Shown: in pieces, positions 22,710-28,498 of the stretch
How the letters are laid out: the number at the start of each line of letters is the position of its first letter
Numbering within the stretch: position 1 is the first letter of the stretch
Notes under the pieces: generated by a model
Seen by the model: only the letters and a program-made list of their open reading frames with translations
What the model was told of the DNA's origin: nothing
Databases searched by the model: none
Source: an uncultured Eubacterium sp.
GTDB taxonomy: Bacteria; Bacillota; Clostridia; Oscillospirales; Acutalibacteraceae
Reading direction: 5' to 3'
Assembly: GCA_934512155.1 (NCBI GenBank)
Contig: CAKSWS010000019.1
Coordinates: 1-28,498, forward strand
Length of the DNA stretch: 28,498 nucleotides
Translations under genes and position numbers: made by a program

Positions 22710-24281
22710 ATGAAAACTGAAATTTTTTCCACAACTGAACAGGATATTAACCGTGCAGGAAAAATTATTGCCGCAGGGGGGCTTGTGGCATTTCCCACGG
22801 AAACAGTTTACGGTTTGGGTGCAGACGCTTTAAACGATGAAGCCGTTAAAAACATTTACCTTGCCAAAGGCAGGCCAAGCGACAATCCGTTGATTGTGCA
22901 TATTTGCAAAAAAGAAGACATTACGCCTTTGGTAAAACAAGTAACGCCTGAAGCAAAAGCGGTTATGAATGCATTTTTCCCCGGCCCCATAACAATTATT
23001 TTGCCAAAAAGCAAAAAAGTGGGTAATGTTGTTTCAGGGGGATTAAACACTGTTGCAATAAGAATGCCTAAAAATGAAATTGCACGCAGGCTTATTAAAG
23101 CCGCAGGCGTTCCCATTGCCGCCCCCAGTGCAAACACATCAGGCTTGCCAAGCCCCACAAAAGCAAAATATGTTATAGACGATATGATGGGTAAAATTGA
23201 CGGAATTATAGACGGCGGCGACTGTGAATTCGGCGTTGAATCCACTGTTTTAACATTGGCAACAGACACGCCCACAATTTTACGCCCCGGCGCAATTACA
23301 AAAGAAATGCTTGAAAAAGTTTTAGGCAGGGTTGATATTGCAAAAGCAGTTACAGAGGGAATGAAAAATAACGAGATTGCTGCGTCTCCCGGTATGAAAT
23401 ACAAGCATTATGCACCGAAAGCCAAAGTTATTATGGTTAAGGCAGACGGCGAAAAGTACAGCAAATTTGTTAACATGCAAAAAAACGCATTTGCCCTTTG
23501 CTTTGAAGAAGATGAAGTTAACATTCCAAAAATCACCTTTGGCAAAGAAAATGACGATTTAAGCCAGGCAAAAGAATTGTTTGACGCATTAAGGCAGGCT
23601 GACGAGCAGGGCGCCCACAAAGTTTATGCCAGAATCCCAAGAAAAACAGGCGTTGGTCTTGCGGTTTACAACCGACTGATTCGTGCTGCCGCTTTCAGAA
23701 TTATTGATTTGGAAAAGCCGTTTTTTATTGGCTTAACAGGTCAAACCGGAGCAGGAAAAGGCTATATCGGCAAAAAATTAAAAGACGCCGGCTTTAATGT
23801 GCTTGATACAGATATTTACGCACGAAAAATAACAGAAAAAAATTCTTTTGTTTTTCCAAAGCTGCAAGAAGTTTTTGGGAATGATATAATAGAAAACGGC
23901 GAACTAAACAGGCCGCTTCTTGCCAGGCGTGCATTTTCAAATAAGGAAAAAACAAAAACGCTTAACAGCATTATGCACCCGGCAATTATTGAACTTTGCA
24001 AAAAAGACGCAGAATTTCCGGCAGTGCTTGATGCACCATTACTTTTTGAATGCGGAGCAAACAAACTTTGCACAGTTGTTTTGGCAGTTACGGCAGATGA
24101 AAAAACAAGAATTTGCCGCATAATGAAGCGAGACGGAATAACAGCGGAGCAAGCAAAGCTGCGCATTAACGCCCAAAAGGACGAAGAATTTTACAAAAGC
24201 CACGCCGATTTTGTTATTAACAACAACGACGGTGAGGATATTGAAAGCCAAATACAGCATTTTTTAAAAGACACAGTGTAA
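22710..24281 (+). CDS. Fusion of threonylcarbamoyl-AMP synthase (TsaC/Sua5) and dephospho-CoA kinase (CoaE)
   Basis: One uninterrupted 523-residue frame carries two enzymes. Residues about 5-195 form the YrdC/Sua5 domain, which makes threonylcarbamoyl-AMP for the t6A37 modification of tRNA: GGLVAFPTETVYGLGADA at 24-41, KGRPSDNPL at 53-61 and PSANTSG at 139-145. Residues about 225-332 match the Sua5 C-terminal region, beginning SPGMKYKHYAPK. Residues about 338-523 are CoaE, which phosphorylates dephospho-CoA as the last step of CoA synthesis. It has Walker A GLTGQTGAGKG (341-351, usually GxxGSGKS), DTDIYARKI, LNRPLLARRAF, HPAI, DAPLLFE and RINAQ. ATG 22686 would add eight residues; ATG 22710 with AAAAGG 7 bases upstream is preferred. 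Usually these are separate genes. It lies in the prfA operon. Confidence 0.92.
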   Translation: MKTEIFSTTEQDINRAGKIIAAGGLVAFPTETVYGLGADALNDEAVKNIYLAKGRPSDNPLIVHICKKEDITPLVKQVTPEAKAVMNAFFPGPITIILPKSKKVGNVVSGGLNTVAIRMPKNEIARRLIKAAGVPIAAPSANTSGLPSPTKAKYVIDDMMGKIDGIIDGGDCEFGVESTVLTLATDTPTILRPGAITKEMLEKVLGRVDIAKAVTEGMKNNEIAASPGMKYKHYAPKAKVIMVKADGEKYSKFVNMQKNAFALCFEEDEVNIPKITFGKENDDLSQAKELFDALRQADEQGAHKVYARIPRKTGVGLAVYNRLIRAAAFRIIDLEKPFFIGLTGQTGAGKGYIGKKLKDAGFNVLDTDIYARKITEKNSFVFPKLQEVFGNDIIENGELNRPLLARRAFSNKEKTKTLNSIMHPAIIELCKKDAEFPAVLDAPLLFECGANKLCTVVLAVTADEKTRICRIMKRDGITAEQAKLRINAQKDEEFYKSHADFVINNNDGEDIESQIQHFLKDTV

Positions 24282-24324
24282 AACGCACTTATCTATATAA
24301 ACAAATAAGGAAGGATTTGATATT

Positions 24325-25722
24325 ATGAGTAAAGCAAAAGAACTTCAAGATTTACTTTTTAATAAAAAAGTAAATGCGGCTGAAACATTAAGCGATGATG
24401 AAATAAAAACAGCCGATGACTTTTGTGAAGGTTACAAAGATTTTCTTTATAACTGCAAAACAGAGCGAGAGGTTGCCAAATGGGCAGAAGAAACAGCCGT
24501 TAAAGCAGGATTTAAACCGTTTAACGAATTTGGCAAACCGCTTAAAGCAGGTGAAAAGGTTTATGTTATGAACAGAGGCAAGGCAATTATGCTTTGTGTT
24601 AAAGGTAAAAAGCCTATTAACGAGGGTGTGCGCATTTCTGCGGCTCACATTGACTCACCGAGAGTTGATTTAAAACAATGCCCTGTTTATGAAGACAGTT
24701 CAATTGCATATTTTAAAACTCATTACTATGGCGGAATCAAAAAATACCAGTGGGCAGCCATTCCCCTTTCTCTTCACGGCAGAATTTGCAAAAATGACGG
24801 CACATATGTTGACGTAAGAATCGGCGAAGACAAGGGCGACCCTAAGTTTTGCATTACCGATATTTTGCCACACCTTGCAATAGAGCAATACCAAAGAAAG
24901 CCCAACGAGCTTATTAAGGGCGAAGAAATGAACATTCTTATAGGTTCACGCCCGTTTAAGGATGACGATGCAAGCGAAAAAACAAAACTTAACATTCTTA
25001 AACTTCTTTACGATAAATACGGCGTTGTTGAGCGTGATTTTCTTTCCGCAGAACTTGAACTTGTGCCTGCATTTACCGTTGATGACATTGGATTTGACAG
25101 AAGCATGATAGGCGGCTACGGCCACGATGACAGAGTTTGCGCTTACCCTGCTTTTGAAGCAATTTTAAATCTTGATGTTGTGCCGGAATACACTGCAATT
25201 ACGGTACTTACAGATAAAGAAGAAATCGGCAGTATGGGCAACACCGGTCTTAACTCAAGCTATATGAAATATTTTATTGAGGATTTGGCAAGGCTTGAGG
25301 GATTTGAGGGCAGAGATGTTTTAAGACACAGCAAATGCCTTTCAGCCGATGTTAACGCCGCATTTGACCCAACATGGGCATTTGCATTTGAAAAAAATAA
25401 CGCCAGCATGCTTAACGGCGGCGTTTGCGTTACTAAGTTTACAGGCGCAAGAGGCAAAAGCGAAACAAGCGACGCATCTGCCGAATTTGTGGGCTGGGTT
25501 AAAGCTTTGCTTGAAAACAACGGCGTTGTTTGGCAAAGCGGCGAACTTGGCAAGGTAGACGGCGGCGGCGGCGGAACTGTTGCAATGTATGTGGCAAATT
25601 TGGATGTTGACACTATTGACGTTGGCGTTCCCGTTCTTTCAATGCACGCACCTTACGAAGTTGTAAGTAAGCTTGATGTTTATATGGCTTATAAAGCATT
25701 TAAAGTATTTTTTGAAAAATAA
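24325..25722 (+). CDS. M18 family zinc aminopeptidase
   Basis: M18 enzymes are cytosolic dodecameric aminopeptidases that remove N-terminal residues, often acidic or hydrophobic, from peptides. The 465-residue protein has the expected length and metal ligands: His108 in AAHIDSPR, Asp269 in GHDDR, Glu299/Glu300 in DKEEIGSMG, Asp342 in SADVNAAFDP and His441 in MHAPYEV. The glycine-rich GKVDGGGGGTVAMY is also characteristic. AAGGAAGG at 24307-24314 precedes the ATG, 43 bp after the fusion gene, so it is probably the last gene of the DUF951-prfA operon. Substrate preference cannot be read. Confidence 0.95.
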   Translation: MSKAKELQDLLFNKKVNAAETLSDDEIKTADDFCEGYKDFLYNCKTEREVAKWAEETAVKAGFKPFNEFGKPLKAGEKVYVMNRGKAIMLCVKGKKPINEGVRISAAHIDSPRVDLKQCPVYEDSSIAYFKTHYYGGIKKYQWAAIPLSLHGRICKNDGTYVDVRIGEDKGDPKFCITDILPHLAIEQYQRKPNELIKGEEMNILIGSRPFKDDDASEKTKLNILKLLYDKYGVVERDFLSAELELVPAFTVDDIGFDRSMIGGYGHDDRVCAYPAFEAILNLDVVPEYTAITVLTDKEEIGSMGNTGLNSSYMKYFIEDLARLEGFEGRDVLRHSKCLSADVNAAFDPTWAFAFEKNNASMLNGGVCVTKFTGARGKSETSDASAEFVGWVKALLENNGVVWQSGELGKVDGGGGGTVAMYVANLDVDTIDVGVPVLSMHAPYEVVSKLDVYMAYKAFKVFFEK

Positions 25723-25762
25723 AACAATTACTAAGAAGCTCAATACGATTAATGTTAATGGG

Positions 25763-26215
25763 GTTATTAGGGGGCTCGTTTGCGACCGCTGCCGGTGGCA
25801 GATAAAGGGAGCAATAAGAGCTTCGTAGCAGTCAAAATTTTTGAGCTAATGAAATGCGATAAAAATTTTGGTTACTGCACGGCGGATGGTCGTTGTTTAT
25901 TACAAGTCATTTGTTGCACTCCCCCTGATTTGCGTAGTGCCCTCCTTGTTAAAGGAGGGGGGACCGCTTGCGGTGGGAGGATTCTATGGTGCCGTTCTTT
26001 TGCAACACGAAAGAATGGCACAACCCCGCCGTGTTTACGGCGTAATATATAAGTAACACATATTAATAAAGATTGTTGACTTACAAGAATCCCTCCGTCG
26101 CATATAAAATGCGACACCTCCCTTTGACAAGGGAGGCTAATTAGTTAAAAATCTGTCCCCTCTGCCACTGCGTGGCAGCTCTCTACACGGTGGGTGGTAC
26201 CCTTTAGCAAAGGAG
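25763..26215. repeat. Large composite intergenic repeat cluster, copy 4
   Basis: The 543-bp gap between 25722 and 26266 holds no credible gene and is mostly hairpins. In order: GGCTCGTTTGCGAC (25773-25786, shared with copy 3). CTGCC-GGT-GGCAG. A long inverted repeat, CAAAATTTTT (25833-25842) with AAAAATTTTG (25861-25870). A unit with inner hairpin ACCGC-TT-GCGGT (25963-25974) and GGAGGATTCTAT. GCCGTTCTTT with AAAGAATGGC (about 25991-26019). Unit A inverted, with hairpin GTCGCAT-ATAAA-ATGCGAC (26097-26115). Finally CCCTCTGCCACTGCGTGGCAG (part of a unit also seen in copy 5). Confidence 0.8.
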
Positions 26216-26227
26216 TTAAAGAAGTTA

Positions 26228-26255
26228 TAAAAAAATCCCACTTTTACAAGTGGGA
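26228..26255 (-). terminator. Rho-independent terminator of the DUF4430 gene
   Basis: TCCCACTT (26236-26243) pairs with AAGTGGGA (26248-26255); read on the minus strand it is followed by seven Ts. It lies 11 bp past the stop of the DUF4430 gene. Confidence 0.9.
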
Positions 26256-26265
26256 CAAAACAAAA

Positions 26266-26997
26266 TTAATTACTATGCTCATTAATAACATAATACCATT
26301 CAACCGTGTCTCCGTCAGAAAGCTTATATGCAGCCGCCGGCTTTGACGGTGCAACACCGTTTACACGATACATCCAGCCGCTGCCGGAGCCGCAGTCTTT
26401 TTCACAAAGGCCGCCGATACCCTGAATATATGTTTTTGACTGATATTTTAAACTTATACCGTTATCGCCGCAAACCGATTTAAGGGCTGTGAAAACAGTA
26501 TCTCCACAGGTACCGTAATAAGTTGTGCCGCTTACAAAATATTCCGGCACATCCGCACCGTATGCAACGGCGTTTTTACAGCTGATTGTAAAAGAAACGG
26601 AAATTTCATTTTTCTCTTCATCTTCTCTGCTCGCCGTAGTTTTTTGCGGTTGAGCAGAATCATTTTTACTGTCGGACTTATTATTTTCTTTTTTTTCGCC
26701 GCCATTTTCTGCCCGGGCGGTTGTTTTTTCATCATTTTTTTTATTTTCTGTTTTATTTTCTGCAGAAGAACTTTCCCTGTCTTCCGAAAGCTGAGTTGTT
26801 TGTGCGGTCAAAGCCGTTGTTGTTTCATCATCAGAGTAAACCGGCGAAAAATGAGAATCCTTTTCACCAACAACATAAATTGTTTCACCGTTTTGCACAT
26901 TTACCGTAACGCTTTTTTTAAAACCTGTAAAAGCAGATATGCAAATAAGGACAACAAGCAGCAAAGATTGCACAACTAAAATTAAATTTCTTTTCAT
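26266..26997 (-). CDS. Membrane-anchored DUF4430 (transcobalamin-like C-terminal domain) protein
   Basis: The 243-residue protein has an N-terminal signal/anchor helix (about 5-24) and a short stretch to about 55. A Glu/Lys/Asn/Thr/Ser-rich, presumably extended stalk follows (about 56-130). A C-terminal domain at about 132-240 matches DUF4430, the fold of the C-terminal beta domain of intrinsic factor/transcobalamin. Visible marks are ISVSFTISC, YYGTCGDTVFTALK, the central YIQGIGG, GWMYRVNGVAPSKP (207-220) and LSDGDTVEWYYV (226-237). Cysteines at 140, 164, 176, 198 and 202 could pair. GTG 27006 would add three residues; ATG 26997 is preferred, though its ribosome site is weak. It is divergent from the riboswitch-controlled gene. 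A direct cobalamin-binding role is inferred; DUF4430 also occurs in other surface proteins. Confidence 0.85.
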   Translation of the reverse strand: MKRNLILVVQSLLLVVLICISAFTGFKKSVTVNVQNGETIYVVGEKDSHFSPVYSDDETTTALTAQTTQLSEDRESSSAENKTENKKNDEKTTARAENGGEKKENNKSDSKNDSAQPQKTTASREDEEKNEISVSFTISCKNAVAYGADVPEYFVSGTTYYGTCGDTVFTALKSVCGDNGISLKYQSKTYIQGIGGLCEKDCGSGSGWMYRVNGVAPSKPAAAYKLSDGDTVEWYYVINEHSN

Positions 26998-27006
26998 AGC
27001 ACACAC

Positions 27007-27035
27007 ATATTACCACAAATTAAGTTATTTGACAA
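27007..27035 (-). promoter_or_regulatory. Candidate promoter of the DUF4430 gene
   Basis: On the minus strand TTGTCA (27030-27035) and TAATAT (27007-27012) are 17 bases apart. Transcription would start within a few bases of the ATG at 26997, giving a nearly leaderless mRNA. Its -35 box overlaps the -35 of the opposite promoter. Confidence 0.35.
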
Positions 27036-27057
27036 TATGCCCGCCAAATAGTATAAT
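27029..27057 (+). promoter_or_regulatory. Promoter of the cobalamin riboswitch transcript
   Basis: TTGACA (27029-27034), 17 bases, TATAAT (27052-27057), a perfect consensus promoter. Transcription would begin near 27064, at the first base pairs of the riboswitch. Confidence 0.88.
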
Positions 27058-27062
27058 TTTTG

Positions 27063-27247
27063 TGCCGAGTAAACCGTGCTAAAAAGGTTTCCCGGGGAAT
27101 GGGGTGAAAATCCCCAACAGCCTACTCTACTGTAAGCAGCTACAAGATTTCAATAACCACTCTTTTTGGGGAAGGTGAAATTAAGGCAAGCTGTAAAGTC
27201 AGGATATCCGGCTTCGGCAAAAATAAAGTCTTAGGTGAGGTAAGATT
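27063..27247 (+). promoter_or_regulatory. Cobalamin (B12) riboswitch
   Basis: The closing stem TGCCGA (27063-27068) pairs with TCGGCA (27214-27219). Inside, the conserved cobalamin core occurs in order: GGGGAATGGGGTGAAAATCC near 27094-27113, then GCCTACTCTACTGTAAGC near 27120-27137 (the usual CACTGT region), then CCACTC...GGGGAAGGTGAA, then the B12-box AAGTCAGGATATCCGGC (27196-27212). The Shine-Dalgarno AGGTGAGG (27233-27240) follows at once and no T-run terminator is seen, so control of translation is more likely than termination. Confidence 0.92.
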
Positions 27248-28318
27248 ATGAAAAAAGTTTTAGCAACGCTCCTTTCTGTAATACTTGTTTTATCCGCATC
27301 CGTAACAGTATTTGGGGCAACACAAAAGGATGTTAAAGAAAAAACGGCTTCTGCCGCTTCATTTGTTGATGAAAGCTACAAGGCAGACGGCTATTCCGTT
27401 ACATCAAACCTTAAAGTGTTTTACATTCTTGTAAAATCAGGTTACGACGTAAGTGCATATGAAGATGATTTTCTTGCGTCTGTAAAATCTACACTTGATT
27501 CAAACGGATTTACTTCTGTAGATAATTTAGGACCTGTTATCAACATTTTAATTGACCTAGGCTTAGACCCCACAAATTTTGAGGGCTACAACTTGGCAAA
27601 TATTTTAACAGGCATTCCTGCTTCAAACTGCTACAACGCATATAATTTGGTTTATGCCATAGAAGCTGCAAAGGCATTGGGTCTTAACGATTATGCAAAC
27701 GATTTGGCTGCCGCTCTTTTAGATTATTACGAGGCAGGCGTGGGCACACATTTTTGGCGTGCATACGGTTCTGATTATGACACCACAAGTGCCGATGATT
27801 TAGCAATGTTCATCATTGGTTTAAGCTATGTAGACAACGAAAATTATGATGTTTATTTGTCAGACGCATTCAGCTTGCTTCAAACATATTACACAGAACA
27901 GGGCTACAGCAACTACGGCGCAAACGCAGATTCAACAGCACTTGCACTTGGTGCATTTTCTGTTGCCGGCAACAAAGAGAAAGCAGATTCTGTTTATAAA
28001 CTTCTTATGGATAACTTCTACAACAGCGAAAACGGTGCATACAAAGTTCCTGACGGATATGACGAAGGATATGCCGCATCAGACGCACTTTACGGCTTGG
28101 CACTTTATGCTCCGCTTGCAGATGAAGATCCGGTTCCGCCAATAAACAATGATGATAAAAAAGACAATAAAAACAACGGCAACACAAAGGCAGAGGAAAA
28201 GAAAAACACTTCCAAAAAATCACCTGCCACTTCAAACAGCGCTTCACTTGCAGGCGGCTTAACAGCACTTTCATTAAGCGCACTTGCTATTATTGCATTA
28301 AAGAAAAAAGAAAACTAA
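27248..28318 (+). CDS. Secreted, surface-anchored alpha-toroid protein, predicted B12-binding (transcobalamin N-domain-like)
   Basis: The 356-residue product has a signal peptide (1-24, cleavage near VFGA) and an all-helical repeat domain (about 30-290). A Lys/Asn-rich spacer follows (298-324), then an anchor: SPATS (325-329), a hydrophobic helix (333-351) and KKKEN. The repeats have hydrophobic-helix openings: VTSNLKVFYILVKSG, NLGPVINILIDLGLD, NAYNLVYAIEAAKALGL, TSADDLAMFIIGLS, NADSTALALGAFS and AASDALYGLALY. The D-S/D-x-A-L-A pattern is that of terpenoid-cyclase-like alpha6/alpha6 toroids, including the intrinsic factor N-domain. It lies directly behind a cobalamin riboswitch. The anchor resembles a sortase signal with Ser where Gly is usual. 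B12 binding is inferred from fold and control. Confidence 0.85.
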   Translation: MKKVLATLLSVILVLSASVTVFGATQKDVKEKTASAASFVDESYKADGYSVTSNLKVFYILVKSGYDVSAYEDDFLASVKSTLDSNGFTSVDNLGPVINILIDLGLDPTNFEGYNLANILTGIPASNCYNAYNLVYAIEAAKALGLNDYANDLAAALLDYYEAGVGTHFWRAYGSDYDTTSADDLAMFIIGLSYVDNENYDVYLSDAFSLLQTYYTEQGYSNYGANADSTALALGAFSVAGNKEKADSVYKLLMDNFYNSENGAYKVPDGYDEGYAASDALYGLALYAPLADEDPVPPINNDDKKDNKNNGNTKAEEKKNTSKKSPATSNSASLAGGLTALSLSALAIIALKKKEN

Positions 28319-28341
28319 AAGCAATTGCTTTTATTATTTTG

Positions 28342-28372
28342 TCCCCCTTAAATAAGGGGGATTTATTTTTTT
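28342..28372 (+). terminator. Rho-independent terminator of the toroid gene
   Basis: TCCCCCTT (28342-28349) pairs with AAGGGGGA (28354-28361) around AAAT, followed by TTTATTTTTTT, 24 bp after the stop. It resembles the outer stem of repeat unit B. Confidence 0.85.
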
Positions 28373-28498
28373 ACCGATTTGCCTCCCTTGTGAAAGGGCA
28401 TCTCCCCACGGTGTGGGGAGATGCCACGCAGTGGCAGAGGGGACGGGCTCCGGTTCGGAGGTGGGTTGCGAAGCAACTCGGAGGGATTCCTGCAAGCC
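28372..28498. repeat. Modular palindromic intergenic repeat, copy 5 (runs off the window)
   Basis: Unit A begins ACCGATTTGCCTCCC and ends GGAGGGATTCCTGCAAG, with inner hairpin GTTGC-GAA-GCAAC (28465-28477). Inserted in it are CTCCCCAC-GGT-GTGGGGAG (28402-28420) and GCCAC-GCA-GTGGC (28423-28435), the latter also in copy 4. The right end lies beyond the window. Confidence 0.8.

Noticed and set aside
22859..23404. 182-codon minus-strand frame inside the Sua5 region
   Set aside because: It is antisense to a gene with clear conserved motifs and has no ribosome site; it arises from codon bias.
25780..26056. Open frames of 62-90 codons in the gap after the aminopeptidase gene
   Set aside because: They lie wholly in repeat hairpins, lack ribosome sites and have no protein-like composition.
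10232..28498. CRISPR array made of the intergenic repeats
   Set aside because: Copies are kilobases apart, vary in length and lie in both orientations, with no regular spacers or cas genes.

Overview
The window reads as a stretch of chromosome from a low-GC Gram-positive bacterium of the class Clostridia, most likely a gut anaerobe near the Oscillospirales. The grounds are AT-rich sequence with many TTGACA-N17-TATAAT promoters, strong Shine-Dalgarno sites, a DnaD plus DnaC/DnaI-type pair, DUF951 next to prfA, DUF975, a YfhO/LTA-synthase-type pair, a bifunctional BirA and a single-chain glycyl-tRNA synthetase. The taxonomic placement is inference; no rRNA is present. No phage, IS transposase or CRISPR array is visible.

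Layout. 1-154: two tRNA genes (Glu, Met) on the minus strand with their own promoter. 376-4338 (+): lexA, an Mrp/NBP35 Fe-S carrier, dCMP deaminase, a PgpC-like HAD phosphatase and an anchored exported protein. 4377-5399: degV behind a leader holding a tiny ORF and a long stem. 5441-7309: birA behind a BirA-type operator, then a GH25 muramidase. 7372-10148: glyQS and a DUF975 membrane protein. 10436-14140 (-): dnaD-like, dnaC-like and a tandem-module surface protein. 14291-14366: tRNA-Gly. 14563-19543 (+): YfhO family protein and an LtaS/OpgB-type phosphoglycerol transferase. 19718-21184 (-): a small P-loop protein and an S1-domain protein. 21257-25722 (+): DUF951, prfA, a TsaC/Sua5-CoaE fusion and an M18 aminopeptidase. 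26266-28318: divergent DUF4430 and alpha-toroid genes around a cobalamin riboswitch.

The most interesting part is the right end. A cobalamin riboswitch (27063-27247) precedes a secreted, wall- or membrane-anchored all-alpha repeat protein. Divergently, about 250 bp away, lies a membrane-anchored DUF4430 protein. These two folds correspond to the N-terminal alpha6/alpha6 barrel and the C-terminal beta domain of animal intrinsic factor/transcobalamin. The pair therefore looks like a split, surface-displayed B12-binding system under B12 control. This is inference from motifs and context.

A second theme is a family of modular palindromic repeats in five intergenic regions (10232, 17394, 19554, 25763 and 28342). 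Their inner stems differ in sequence from copy to copy but keep pairing. All lie between genes, next to terminators or convergent gene ends. A third theme is small regulatory devices: the BirA operator, the degV leader and a possible upstream ORF before DUF951.
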